Assembly: GCA_038363925.1 (NCBI GenBank)
Contig: JAQQWL010000005.1
Location: forward strand, 1,798,001 to 1,862,000
DNA from: Apiospora phragmitis
Taxonomy: Eukaryota; Ascomycota; Sordariomycetes; Amphisphaeriales; Apiosporaceae
Direction: 5' to 3'
DNA length: 64,000 nucleotides
Numbering within the stretch: the stretch's first letter is position 1; each line of letters starts with the position of its first letter. The notes under the pieces were generated by a model. It searched no databases. It saw only the letters and a program-made list of their open reading frames with translations, and was not told where the DNA came from. This document shows positions 44,606-56,856 of the stretch, piece by piece. A program made the position numbers and the translations under genes.

Positions 44606-47575
44606 GGTTGACGATTTAACCTTTGAAAGTGAGAAGTACACAAAATCCCTTTCGGGCCAGAGCAAAAGAGAGGGGAGAGAAGAAGGTACTGCAGATGTCT
44701 CTGGTGGAAGTGACAGCTGCCATAGAAGTTTTATTCAAACGCGTGAAGTAGAAACATTGCAAAACATTGGAAGACTGGAATGTGGCCTCGTCGCCAATGA
44801 CATCTATCAAATTGATGGGACTGGAGGTTACATAAGACAGACACAGACAGGTACGGGATATTCCAAATGGTGGGGCAGTACCTTAGGTATGTACATATAT
44901 GTAAGTAGGTACAGCTAGCCGGGCTTCAGTGCTGGAGTTGTCATCTTTAGCTGGCCGTAGCGCACAACCACCACCAATTCCATCCCATCCATCTCAGTCA
45001 GGCCACCCTGCGCCACCGTCAATCGAGGACATCGGCAGCAAATCACCACCTCTCGTTCCATCGTGGCGGTTTATCACGGGAGATTACCGTTGGATCTCCG
45101 GCCGAAGCGTACATGAGGCATTGGCTGAGCTGTCAGCCTTGAGTTTGTTTGAGTCGACGTTTCTATCTTTAACACCAAACTATCTGCATGTACAGGGTGT
45201 GACCCTGCGTGCATATGCTTAACTCCCCTCACCAAGTAGATTTCTACGACGTGCAAGAAGGAGTTAACGCCATCCAAGCAGGATAGCACAGCTGATGAGG
45301 AACACTCGCATCTTCTAGGCTCTTCGGGAGACTGAGATGCCGGAATCAATAGTCTGGCCTTGCTGTCGAGTTATCTGCTCCATCGTCATGATTACACATA
45401 TCGGTAATCTGCCCTGACACTAAGCAAGCGCTTGCCTTTGGTAGTCTTTCGAACCAACGCTACCAATCCGGTTCCTGGAGCGGACAGATCTACACTACTT
45501 GGATCGGATCGGACCATCCCTTTACGGGAAAAGAACGGATCCGTCCCCTCAAGCATGGAGGGCGGAAGGAGGTATACTTCGGAGTATAATATAGTTCATG
45601 CCGGTCAGCGGTCAGCGATACTACGGGCCACACGTCTCCGCACCGAACTCGATCCTCGGCCGTCTGGTCCGTAGCCCGGCCTCCGAGGATGATTACCATT
45701 ACGTACATTACCAGGGATACACGACCTTAGCTCGTATGCTACGCGTGACATCACACAGCCCCCATCTGCTAACTAAAAGTCTCCGATGCTCTGCGACGTG
45801 GTACACAGACTTGGGCTAGAACGGTGAACATGGCAGAGCTGAATCATGAATATTCTAGCTTGGCTTGTGTCTCACGACATAGGGTTGAGAGTGTTCCCGG
45901 AGGCGCACACGTACACAGGTTGGAGACGACGCATCCTGCTTGATGACCCTTTGCAGTTGACATCGGCAGGAGACATCAACAGAGTAGCCTGCTTTAGCAT
46001 CGACTGACCCAGATGGGTCTTTGATGAGCATTATGTCCCCGTATTTGCTCGTAGCTTCGATCGAGACTAATAATAACACACGCCTGCGAATCTCATCTAA
46101 ACATGTCAATGCACGTGATGCACCGACAACCCCGATTCATTATATCGGACCCATCGGCTTCCACTGTGGACTACCTTAGTTCAAGCAGTCTTCGGCATGT
46201 CCTTCAATTGTTAGAACAGCGTGAGCCTATTGGGCCTCTGTTTTGACCTTGGGCGCTGTAGACAATTCTGACTGTTGATGCTACTGCGCTGCCACAATGC
46301 AACAGTAACACAACGTCGGGGTTTTGAGCAGCTCGTTGTCGCACCGCGACTTGCTCCAAAGTCCAAAGCTTTGTTGGGCCCGCAAGATTCAAGGCGAGCT
46401 CAGCAAGCTATGTATCACTAGGTTTGCAGGCTAGTCCAAGGCAAACCAGGCATTTACGAGAACCGACTCGGCGTGCATGAATGCAGTGGACCGCAAGCTA
46501 GACCAGCGACTGTTCTCCGAGGTTCTGTCGTAGCACTTTCTCGCATTCTTGGACAAGCTAACCAGCAGGGCTACTGATCCAATCCACTCCCAGCACGAGC
46601 CTCCTGCGACAGGATCATTAAGCGCAACTGGCGTCTCCAGGTTCGATCAGGAATCGACGAGATGCTCGATGCTTGATCCCGGCCCCGCAGCTCAGCCTCA
46701 AAGGCACCTCCGAAAGACCGCGGATGCGACGCGTCAATATCAGCCTCATCAGTTCATTCCCTGCAGAAATCCCTTCCGGTAGTAGTGCTCTGTTGTGCTA
46801 CCTGCGGAGAGGAACGTTTTTTTTTGCTTGATGATATGATCGTATGGACGGGTGAGCCGCGACAACCGCAAGAACCGGGCATATCCAGAAAACGACCAGT
46901 CTCTCCGAGGGATCTGGAGACTGCCGCTAGCGCTGCCGAATGGGGGCTGGCTTCCTTCTATAATTGGCAGGCGTGCCGGCAATACGAAAAGATCGGCATA
47001 CGAACACCAGCCGCGGTCTGTGGGTGTCCAGTTAACCATCGGCCCCGCAATCCCAATCATCCCCCAACACGAGATGCTGTGGAGTTCACCCACGTCTTAG
47101 ACAGGGCACAAGTCGGTCAGGTGTCTACCGCCTCTCCAGTACTATCGGCCTGTATCTGCAAGACAAGTGGGCTTGACTCTCTCTCAACCCGCGCTATATC
47201 GAGAACGGCCCATCGAAAGGGAGGGATAGCCTATGGGATAGGATGGAGCTTGGATGCAGAGCTGCGATCCGCAGCCAGGGTCCAGGGGTGTGTGGTCGTG
47301 CATTGCATAGCAAGATGGTCCGTCAACAATGTCACGTATGATGATGCTATGCTGTGAGATGGCTTGACCTCGACCAAAATAAAAAAATGCCTCCGCTACA
47401 CGAGGGATAGAGAGAGAGGCAGGATCACGATGTATAAAGAGCCCAGAGCCCTCACGATTTACAGCACCTTTTTATCCTCATCACCATCATCATCAACTCA
47501 TCGCAACTATCTACTTAGTTCCTAATAACTTAATCACACTTCCACTCGCTTCAAAAACACAACCAAACCTTCAAA
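44606..47575. other. intergenic, 3.0 kb, between divergent genes
   Basis: Promoter regions of the MFS gene (-) and the cerato-platanin gene (+). Several open frames of 60-190 codons exist but none shows domains, splice logic or protein-like composition. No RNA gene seen. Confidence 0.55.
47433..47438 (+). promoter_or_regulatory. TATA box of the cerato-platanin gene
   Basis: TATAAA lies 138 bases before the start codon, followed by a pyrimidine-rich, CATCATCA-containing leader, the usual arrangement for strongly expressed secreted-protein genes in filamentous fungi. Confidence 0.65.
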
Positions 47576-48054
47576 ATGCAGTTCAGCCAGATCTTCCAGC
47601 TCATTGCCGCCGCCGCTACTGCTTCGGCCGCCAGTGGTATGCAATACCCCCCATTCTTGGCCATCTACCAGCTGATTGCTAACAATTCCCCCTCACAGTC
47701 GCCTACGACACCGGCTACGACGACGGCGCCCGCTCCCTGACCGCGGTCTCGTGCAGCGACGGCGTCAACGGCCTCATGACCAAGTACGGCTGGCAGACGC
47801 AGGGCCAGATCCCCAAGTTCCCCTACATCGGCGCCGCCGAGGCCGTCGCCGGCTGGAACTCGCCCCAGTGCGGCACCTGCTGGCAGCTGAGCTACAACGG
47901 CAAGACCATCAACGTCCTCGCCGTCGACCACGCCGCCTCGGGCTTCAACATCGCCCTCGACGCCATGAACGCCCTCACCAACGGCCAGGCCACCATGCTC
48001 GGCCGCGTCGATGCCCAGGCTACCCAGGTCGCCGTCTCCGCCTGCGGTCTGTAA
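47576..48054 (+). CDS. cerato-platanin family secreted protein
   Basis: Small secreted double-psi-barrel protein found in fungal walls and culture fluid. Relatives act as plant-defence elicitors and carbohydrate-binding, expansin-like wall proteins. Exon 1 is 47576-47636, the intron 47637-47698 (GTATGC...CACAG, branch GCTAAC) and exon 2 47699-48054; 138 residues, the family's usual length. A signal peptide occupies residues 1 to about 18 (Ala-rich end). The mature start [10 protein letters not shown] and the four cysteines (in VSCSDG, QCGTC and SACGL) match the two conserved disulfides. The gene is intact, with strong third-position C bias in exon 2, consistent with high expression. Confidence 0.95.
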
Positions 48055-48705
48055 AGACCGGACTAGACTTGTGGTAGTACCCACACGGATCCGTGTAGGG
48101 ATGGGGAGAATGGCGAACGAGATGAGATGACATGAAGAAAAGCATGAAGTGGTGGTGTTAGAGGCGCATTGCATCATCGTTTAATGGTGCCTGTCTAATT
48201 ATTTAATGAGCTAATGCTTTTACGACACAATACAGCTTGTACATTCTGCTGCAAATAACATATCTGACTTTGTGTGCCTGCAACGTGATGATAATAATAA
48301 TGATGATAACTAACTGGCTATTGTCGCTCTCGAAACCCTTTCCACACACTGAGACTTCCGACTTATAGAATGAAAGCTGAAGTCTTGCAAGTCAGATATG
48401 TAAGTACGTTCTCACTTGGTAAGCACTTTAGCAACACCAGTGAGCTCCGTCGAGCGTAAGCGATCCTGGGATTACACATTCACCAATCGCATCGACTATG
48501 GGAGATAGGAGAACCTCAGGGTAGTATTGCATACGATTAAGTTTAAGGGTTTATATCTAATGTCATGCCCGGACCAGCCGATTTCTATAATGCATTAATA
48601 TGTCTCGTGATCCATGCGGCCGATCTATCGTCTATAACAACCATCTCTGATTGCGTTCCGTTGTCCGCTTTATGCAAATCTATGCCGATGTCGCATCTCT
48701 ATTTC
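48055..48705. other. intergenic, 0.65 kb, between convergent genes
   Basis: 3' flanks of the cerato-platanin (+) and sedolisin (-) genes. Nothing else seen. Confidence 0.6.
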
Positions 48706-50835
48706 TCAAGGCAAACTGAGGAACAACTTCTGCATAGCCTCGAAATTTGGCGTCCTACAGCAAACAGTCAGTTTTTATGAACGTGAGCGGGGAGAAGGAT
48801 GTGAAAGGTGGCAAGAATAACTGACCCTAAGCCTGTGATAGGGTCCCATCCCTTGACAGCACTGAAACCCTTGGTGCCGCAGCCCGCGTTGGTCCCGTTG
48901 GTGATGTCGTTCATCACCTCGGGATGGGCGTAGAGGACCGGGTTGACGAAGCCGACGGCGGCCTTGCCGGCCGCGAACCGCTTCTCGTTGATCAGGTTAA
49001 GCATGGATGCAAAGACCGGCGCAGAGGCTATATAACAGAGCATATTGATTAGTTACCCGAAATGTCTTCACTATCGTACGCACGAAAAAGGAGGTTGCGC
49101 AAATTGCACCACTGTAACACATACCAGAAGTCCCGAAGGAGAGCGAGAAATTCCCGTTGACCGCAGTCACATACCGCGCCCCGTTGACCGAGACGTCGGG
49201 GTACCCCCGGACGGCGCGGGAGTTGTTGAACTGCTGATCGGAGTAGGGCGGGGCCGAGTCCTTAAAGTAGGCGGCGACGGCCTTGGATTGGTAGTTGGGC
49301 ATGGCGAAGACGTTGGAGAAGCCGCCGCCGGACAGGATGGTCTCCTCGCAGGCCGTCTCGGCGTCCTTGACCGTCTTTCCAGGCACGATCTGGGTCGCGC
49401 CCACCGAGGTGACGTAGGGGCAAGTGCTGGGGAACGCCGGGGTGAAGAGGCCCTGGGACCCGTCGTTGAAGGCGCCCGAGGCCGGGTCGCGGCAGAGGTG
49501 GCCGTTGCCCGCGACGCCGCTGTCGCCCGACGAGAAGATCATGGACACGCCCTGGAGCGCCAGCTTCATGTACTCGGCGCACTGGCGCTGCTCGTAGCGC
49601 GCCGTCAGGTCGGCCTCGTTGTAGCCGTAGCTCGTGGAGATGACGTTGGTCGCGGCGTGGCCGCCGCAGCGGATGTCGTCCGGGTAGTTGTTGTCGATGG
49701 AGTCGACGGCGTTGTCCGCCTTGTCATTGCAGAAGCTGCCGTCGATAGCGTCGAGCAGGTTGCCGAAGCTGGCGCCCCGGACCAGGTCGCCGACCTGGAA
49801 GACCTTCGCCTGCTGCGGGAACACCAGGCCCATGGCATACTGGAGGTCCAGGCCGGACTCGCCGTTGAACTGGAAGCTCTGGTTCTGCGTCTGGACGACC
49901 GCATTGTCGATAAGATCCACGTCTGGGCCCTTCCCCTTCAATTTTGGCTCGAACGAGTCGAAGAACATATCCAGGTCAGACTGCAGGAAGGCTTGAGGCG
50001 TGTACTCGACGATCCCCAGGGAGTTGTTCTTGGCGGACAAACTACCCTTGGGGATTTTGTAGAGGGCCCGAATGCAGTCCAGAGTGAGCATCTTATCACA
50101 ATCATCTAGTGCCACCATGGCGTTCACCACATAATCGCCTTGTTTCGGAGACCACCCATCGAGCCCGCTGCCTTGTATGCCGGTCGAGAGTCGTCCTCCG
50201 CTGTCCAAGCCCCGCTTCTTCAACTCGTCGGCCACATCACTGTCCGGAGAAACTCTGTTGTTGAAACGTTCATGTCCGATGTGTTGATCGAAATGCACGG
50301 TAGGGGTAATGATGTCGATATGCTCGGCTAGGTGATCTGGCACGTGGTACTGATCACAAGCTAGGTGATGTTGGCCATGCCGACTGTGTCGGAACATGAA
50401 GTACTTTGTCTTCAGGAGCTTTTCTAGCTCCCCAACAGTCGCGTTGAAATCCAGCCAATTTCGACCCTTGGAGAGCTTGATGCGATTCGGGTGCATTCCC
50501 TCGCCCACAAGCCATTCCGTCACGACATCGACCGACTCTTGCGTGGGAGCAAATGTTTCGATGACCTTGCTGGGATGCCAATGCTGTCCGTATTCTGCCG
50601 ACTCGGGATGTGACACTGCATGTAGGTAGTCCTCGCCTCGATGGAGATTCTGCTGTATTAGGCCTATCCGAACCGGAACGGTATTCCGACTGGGGACTCG
50701 ACGGAATTTCTGCCAGCTGTTCCGCACGCTGTGCCGCTTCTCGTGGACGACATGACTAGCCGACGGTTTGATAGGTTTTGCCACCGCCACTACCACCAGG
50801 GTAGTTAGGATGCTCAGCAGAAATCCGGGGTGCAT
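48706..50835 (-). CDS. secreted S53 sedolisin / tripeptidyl-peptidase-like serine peptidase
   Basis: Acid serine-carboxyl peptidase made as a proenzyme. Exons 49125-50835, 48826-49027 and 48706-48754 join to 653 residues. I start at the ATG 50835, where a signal peptide (MHPGFLLSILTTLVVVAVA) begins; the frame is open further up without an ATG. An activation prodomain spans about residues 25-190. In the catalytic domain the Glu/Asp pair is in NGESGLDLQYAMG (bases near 49855), the oxyanion Asp in FSSGDSGV (near 49530), and the nucleophile in GTSASAP, whose codons are split by the intron 49028-49124. The calcium-site sequence WDPITGLGTPNFE is split by the intron 48755-48825, which has the less common donor GTCAGT. 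All catalytic residues are present. Tripeptidyl versus endopeptidase activity cannot be told from sequence. Confidence 0.92.
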
Positions 50836-51548
50836 CTTCCAGTTGATCGTTCGGAAGTTTCTCACAGCCCAACAGACCAAACAATCCCCGAGATCCGCCA
50901 AGCAGGCTGACTGGGGATTGCACGATTATAAGAGCTGCCTGGGAGTCGTCCCTGACACTCCGCAAATGGCCACTCATAGCGTCGTTTCTCGCGAACATCG
51001 TGAAAAATCCCAGACGTATGAGGCCTGTTTCAAGGCCCACGATTTCGACATGGACGGCCCAGCAGGGCTACTACCTAGGTTATAGTGGGCGCAGACCGAG
51101 ATACTCGACAACGAACGACGTCGGTCCAGACCGGGCAAACAGGGGTCTCCGCTAACATAGCCCGCGCGTCGAGACTCGTTTGGCATCTGGTACTGGAATG
51201 CGCCACCAAACATCGGATTTCGGACATGAACCATCTTCAGACGGCATATGCCTGCGGACATTAGATCGACAGAAAGCTTAACTATACAGCTTAATCGAGC
51301 CGCGTAAATCAAACAAGACTCGAGCACTATGCGGCCAAATCACTGGGGCAGGATTATGCCGACCGTTTGAGGCTCTTGCGGATCCCGGCAATAGCGCCCC
51401 CTGGTAACTGCCATGGGCCTCCACAAACGTCTTTGGCTTGTCATGCAAAACGCAGGCAAGGGGTAGCTGACGAGTCTTGAAACTAAGTAGGTTAGGCGCA
51501 GTATAGTATGCAGATCGCTTTTCTCGATTTCATTTCTTCTATGTCCGA
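50836..51548. other. intergenic, 0.7 kb
   Basis: Promoter of the sedolisin gene and 3' flank of IPI3 (both on -). No gene seen. Confidence 0.6.
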
Positions 51549-52934
51549 TTATGTGTTGGCCGCTTTCGCCTCAACATATCGTTCTAAAGTCTTCTTCTGC
51601 AGAGCACGCTGTTCATTGATGATATCCCACAGCGCCTCGTTCTCTTTCTTCAACTCGCTGTCGCCTGAACTATCTGCATGGGGCTGCTGTAGAGCTTGGA
51701 TGGCGTTTTCCAGTTCATCGGCAGTGAAGCCCTTGCCATTGAGCATTTTCTCAAACCTCGATTCTTCGGTCAAGTCTGTGACCAGCTGGGCAGTGAAATT
51801 ATAGTTGCGACTACCCAGGAAAGGCTTGACAACCGTCGAAACCTGTGTAGACTTTGTAAGGGGCAGCGGTGACTCGAATACTAAGTTGGAGATGGATGCA
51901 TTGAGATTGGCAATTTGGGTCGAGTCAGCTCGTGTGCTCAAATCCCACCTAAGAATCTGGCCCTTGTTGTGCCCCGACAGTAGTGTTGTGCCATCGTAAC
52001 TGACGGCGAGGCAGGACGCAGGTCCTGCTTCTTGTGGTGCCGAGCCGAAGGCTGACGCAACCTGGACAGCGGACGAAACTGCTTCAATGCTCTGAGGGCC
52101 CAGCAATGCCTTCTCCGAGAACATGTCAACGGCAAAGATCGAGCCATCATCAGACGAAACATAGATTGCACGGGCACATGGATCTAGACACAAAGAAGTG
52201 GGATTGGTCGGGAACAGAAGGGTTCGTAGTGCTGTACCAGTCTGGTAGTTCCAGATGATGCAGGATCTATCTTTGCCGGCCGTGACGCACATATTCGTGT
52301 CGGTATTCGTGCTTTGGCTGATGGCAATGGAAACAACGGCAGCTCTGTGGTTAGAAAGGGTTTTCTCTGGTTCGTGCTCAATGGTCGGGTCCAGTTCCAA
52401 GAGACGGGGCAGGTCCCAGACATGGACATTGGAGTCATCAGAGCCTGTCAGTAGATGGTATGGCGTAGAGGCAATGCAGGTCACAGCCTGGACATGGCAT
52501 GCGGGAGTAGTTACTTGCCGCCCGGTGCAAATCTAGGAAGGAGTCAGCCGCGAGCTTAGATAGACAGACAGGCATATTGATGTCGGCGCAAAACGTACCT
52601 CCCAGACTATGACACGGCCTTCGGCAGTGCCCAGGACCAGAACATCGTCGCAAAAGGCGATGCTTCGTATCCTCTCTTGGAAAGTCACCGTTGACTCTTG
52701 ATTGCCCTTTGCTCTGCTGTATACGTGGACCGTGGACTTGTCATCTTGAGCCGCAAAGACATGAGTATCCGAGATGGCAAGGCTGTTGCGCGGCACGGAG
52801 CTTTTCTTGAAGGTGCTTGTGGTGGAATGGCTCGGGTGCAGTGTATGCTCGTATATACCGATATCCTTGGCGATGGCAGTATTGTTGGCAATGGGGGGCC
52901 CAGAGATCGAGGCAAAGTACTTTTCGGTCAACAT
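51549..52934 (-). CDS. ipi3: WD40 protein IPI3, 60S ribosome assembly (Rix1 complex)
   Basis: Nuclear Rix1-complex subunit (with Rix1 and Ipi1) needed for ITS2 processing and late pre-60S maturation. Exon 1 is 52599-52934, the intron 52533-52598 (GTACGT...CTAG) and exon 2 51549-52532; 439 residues. I choose the Met of MLTEKYFAS (52934) rather than the longer frame, since fungal IPI3 proteins begin this way. WD40-type blades include HVFAAQDDKSTVHVYSR, VLGTAEGRVIVWE, LLTGSDDSNVHVWDL, CVTAGKDRSCIIWN, IYVSSDDGSIFAVD and LLSGHNKGQILRWDL. The C-terminal part is the helical/coiled segment (about residues 375-439), rich in Glu and Lys, typical of the family. No breaks. Confidence 0.92.
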
Positions 52935-55900
52935 CGTATCAGGACTTGTTGGAACCACTGTGCGGTGTTTGCGATGGGCGTAAGACGGAACTGTAAGTGA
53001 CGATGCAGCACCGAGCTTCGGAGCCGTGTCGCCGTTGTATAGCACAGACGTGAATTTTTTCAGGGAGGCTAATCGATTGGATCAGGTAGGGTCGGGTGTG
53101 TCTAGGCCCGGCATATGCGATATGAACCGAACAGTCGCTAGCGGGATACGAGGTGGATGGACCCTGGAAAGGATAAGATAGGAGAACCTCGGTGTCACCA
53201 GGAAGCCCAAGCCCAAGAGAAGGAAAACGGATCAGGAGATCGAACAAAAGTCGTCAGTTTGTTTCACCTGAGACTGAACACGTCCGCTCTGCCACTATGG
53301 CTATATTTTTGGATGCTAGGATTTCGGCCGGTTCTCTAGGTGAATTTGCTTCTAGAAAAAAAAAGGAAAGAAACAAGGCCATCGCTAAATTGCAGCGATG
53401 TACCGCCCAAGATCCAGCCTTGGACACGCTTGGTGCCACCGGGCTTGACTGATGGCTGATGTGGAGCGGAAAATGGAAATGTCCAAGCTGCCAAGCCCCC
53501 AGCTGCTTGCATAAGATTTTCCTCAATGGTAAAAGTCAACGGCCCCCAAATTCCACATTGACACACTGACAACTTCTTAACTTTATGGCCGAGCTAGCAA
53601 ATGAAAAGCTGGGATTACTTATTATATCATTCTACATAACACATAAGTATCCATCGATACCCACTTGATATCTGCTATTTCGAATGGATGTTCGTCGCTG
53701 AAGATATGACAACCTGCACGAATCTTGGATCTCTATTGGCACCGAGCTCTGTCAGATATAGATACATACATACCTCCTTGTGTTGTAGCCTGTCAGATAC
53801 CCGGGGCTTATCCTAAATTGCAACCGTGCTGATAAGGCTCGGTACCGGCTTTGGACGATACCTAAAGCCCACCGAACCACCAGCAACCAGTAGATGAGAT
53901 GGCTCCCTTTCCTTGAATGCCGAACATTGCAATAGCGGGCGGCAGGGCGGTGATATTATGACGACAATTAGAGACAACGAACTAAAGCCTCTTTGCCATA
54001 AATAGGACGAAACTGGTAAATGAATCTTTGCACGTTATCGCCAAAGCCCATCCATCAACCAGATGCTAAATCTCTCCTTACATAAGTATGAGGCGCAGCA
54101 CACTGTGTGGTACTTGGGGAGGGTCAGAAGGAGTGAGTTGGCTTTCGCGGCGCCCGTTTTTTTTTTTTCTCTTTATCGTTTTGACTATTGACGACGAGCT
54201 TTCCGGATTTGTACAATCGTGGATAATTGGCTTACATGAGTATGTTATGCTTCCCAGGGTGCCATTGAACCTGTCACAATGAGTCATCAATGTGTAAGTG
54301 CATCAATGTGTTGATATACCAAGCCTACAACCGCTATTGTGAAGCTTAGGCGCCTAGCTCAGCCACTTAACAGCTTGATTTGTACGAACTGGTTGTTCTA
54401 TTATATGTATATCATATATATGATTATACCTGCCCTGCTTTGGATTACGACAGCTATCCCTCGCTGAATAAGAGCCTCGCGTAAGCCCTCTCTCACATGT
54501 TCAATCTCCAATATTGATTTGGGTGCTTCACCCTGGCTGCTGGCGGCAAATGCGGGCTGTCGGGTCGTTGGCTCGTCTTGAGTGACAACTGAGACAGCAT
54601 CCAAACCTGCCCGTCGCGTGACAAGGTGATGTGGGAGACACGAACATGTATGTCTGAGGGAGAGTCAAGCCCACACCCGAGCTAGACAGTCCTGACTCAG
54701 GCCAGCTTAGAAGGAGTCTCATCGCAATGTGGCTTGATACTAATAGATCATTCTATACCTGTAACATAACAGGACAGGCATGTGCCTCCGTCCTCAAGCT
54801 GAGTCGTAGTCTGCGGCGGGAAACCCTGTGTTGCATTTATGTATGGCATAGGGACTGGATCTACGGATTGTTCTCTATGTGTTTGTTGTATGTAGGGTCC
54901 CGCGGTGTTCCCGTCTGCACCTTCTCTCTCTGCTCCCCTGCATCCTCTCCTGCCAATCACCAACGACGGGTAGCGGCAGCTCAGAATCCCGAGGATGCCA
55001 GTATGCAGGAGTTAATTAACGAAACAGCAGCTGGGTGCCATCGATACGGCACAGTCTTTGGGCAACCTCGAGGTCTGGAAACAAACTGATTGCTTGGCCT
55101 CTCCTTTTCTCCCTCTCGCTGGCTCGCTTCCTCCTCGATAGAACACCCAAGGTAGATCGATCATGTCTCTTTTCTTTTCTATCCGGTGGACATCCAGGCC
55201 TTTGTTGTCATGTTATGCTTGGCTCGCACCATATTGCTTTTGCTCGATTTGACCTACCTGTATCTTAGTACATCCAGGAAATAGGGGTTCCCCCCGCAGC
55301 ATCAATTGAGTTTGTTGATTGAATGAAGTCTTTGACTCTTTTCTTGCTTCAAATGCGCACGCATACAACTCCCGAGTTGCTACCTTCCCTGGGGTCAAAT
55401 ATTACGGAAATTTTATATCGTATCTGGACCAAAGTATTGATTGGAAGGTGTGATTGCCATTGTAACCATACGCGTTGCAGATTTGATTAATCTTGACTTG
55501 TAAGAGTGAGCTTCGCCGCGCCGTTGCACTGCAATGTTATGTGAATGGATGATCCCTGCTGCCATCCCTGCCAGGAACCCATGCAGCTTGGGCGTCGTCG
55601 GGGAAAACGCTGGCGTCTGACTGGAGGAGGGCGCAGGAGCTTGGAGCTACTGAAGAGGAGGATGGGAATGGAGTTCCACCATCAGCCGACAACCGCCCCA
55701 GCCCACATGGAGTATGGAGGGATACGCACTACTCCTTGGTCAACATGTCACTTCATCAGTGCACGGCGATAACTAACTACGGCAACTCCACGCTGTCCGA
55801 GCTGTCCAAAGTAGCAAAGAAGAGAGCATCAAACAAAAGCAAAGAGAAACATTGAGACCAGTAGCGCCTTGCACGCCGGTGGCACTCTTTGTCGGACATG

Positions 55901-56687
55901 TCTCGCATATGTCCACCTCTGTCCAAACTGGAGTGCAACGCATTTCCAACATGTCTGCTCCGTACACATTGATACCCGATCTCACAGTACCTACGTACGC
56001 TTCCATATTCCATGTTCGTCCCTTCGACTCCTCCAGGACAGAGAGACGACGACAGGGGGGACTTCGAAAAAAGACGTGTGTTCTCCACCACTGCATTCCC
56101 TTAACCCCTGCCTGGCATGGTGTGCACCAGTCGTATTCTGACTCTGGTGCGCTTGTCCAACAGAGCTGCCGGCGATCATACTCTATCGCCTCAATCCCGG
56201 GCCTCGTGCTCCCCCTGTCGAGTGGGCTATGTATGGTACTGACTGACTAACTGACTGGCACTGCAAGAACCCTCCTTTTTCCGGCGTAGGGGAGTTCGGG
56301 GTTCCGCTCCGCATGCTGGAGGAGCGCTTGCTTTGACAACTTCCTTTGATTTCAGCCCATTTACCTACTGGGATGTCCCCTCGAAAAACACCAACAACAT
56401 CAGTGCTCAAGATACTCCTTGCCTCTAATATATGCGGCTCGCAACTTGGTTTTCTTCTGCGCCTATTAAATAATTGGTTCTCCGCAAACGACCACACGGA
56501 TTTCATCAGACGGCCCCATTATTGCAATTTCCTTGGAGCTGTATGCTATAGCCAGAGCGTGGGCGATAACATCACTTTTGGGTCATTCTCGGCTGCTTAG
56601 GCCAGTCGAAGGAAGAAGAAAAAAAGCAACCTCAAGTGCCACTGGGCACACTGTACTACTACAACCTTCCCGATATTCACTAAAAAA
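52935..56687. other. intergenic, 3.75 kb, between divergent genes
   Basis: No convincing gene on either strand. The scattered open frames are short and lack domains. It should hold the IPI3 promoter on the left and the promoter of the gene at 56857 on the right. Confidence 0.55.
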
Positions 56688-56856
56688 ATGGATTTCCAGG
56701 AACCCCTCCTAGATTGCAACTTTGCCGAAGTACTGGTTGGAGAACCTCGACAAATCATCGGCCATCTTTCGGTCCAAGAACTTGACTGCTGGCGCTCCTG
56801 CACCTGGGTTACTGGATGATGGAAGCCATCGGCGGTTTTCACTACAGGACAGATCG

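Noticed and set aside
46785..47357. 190-codon + strand frame upstream of the cerato-platanin gene
   Set aside because: No domain, no codon bias like its neighbours, and it overlaps other frames of equal quality.
49045..50109. 354-codon + strand open frame opposite the sedolisin gene
   Set aside because: Composition is Val/Gly/Arg-rich with no domain. It is the antisense shadow of the S53 catalytic region.
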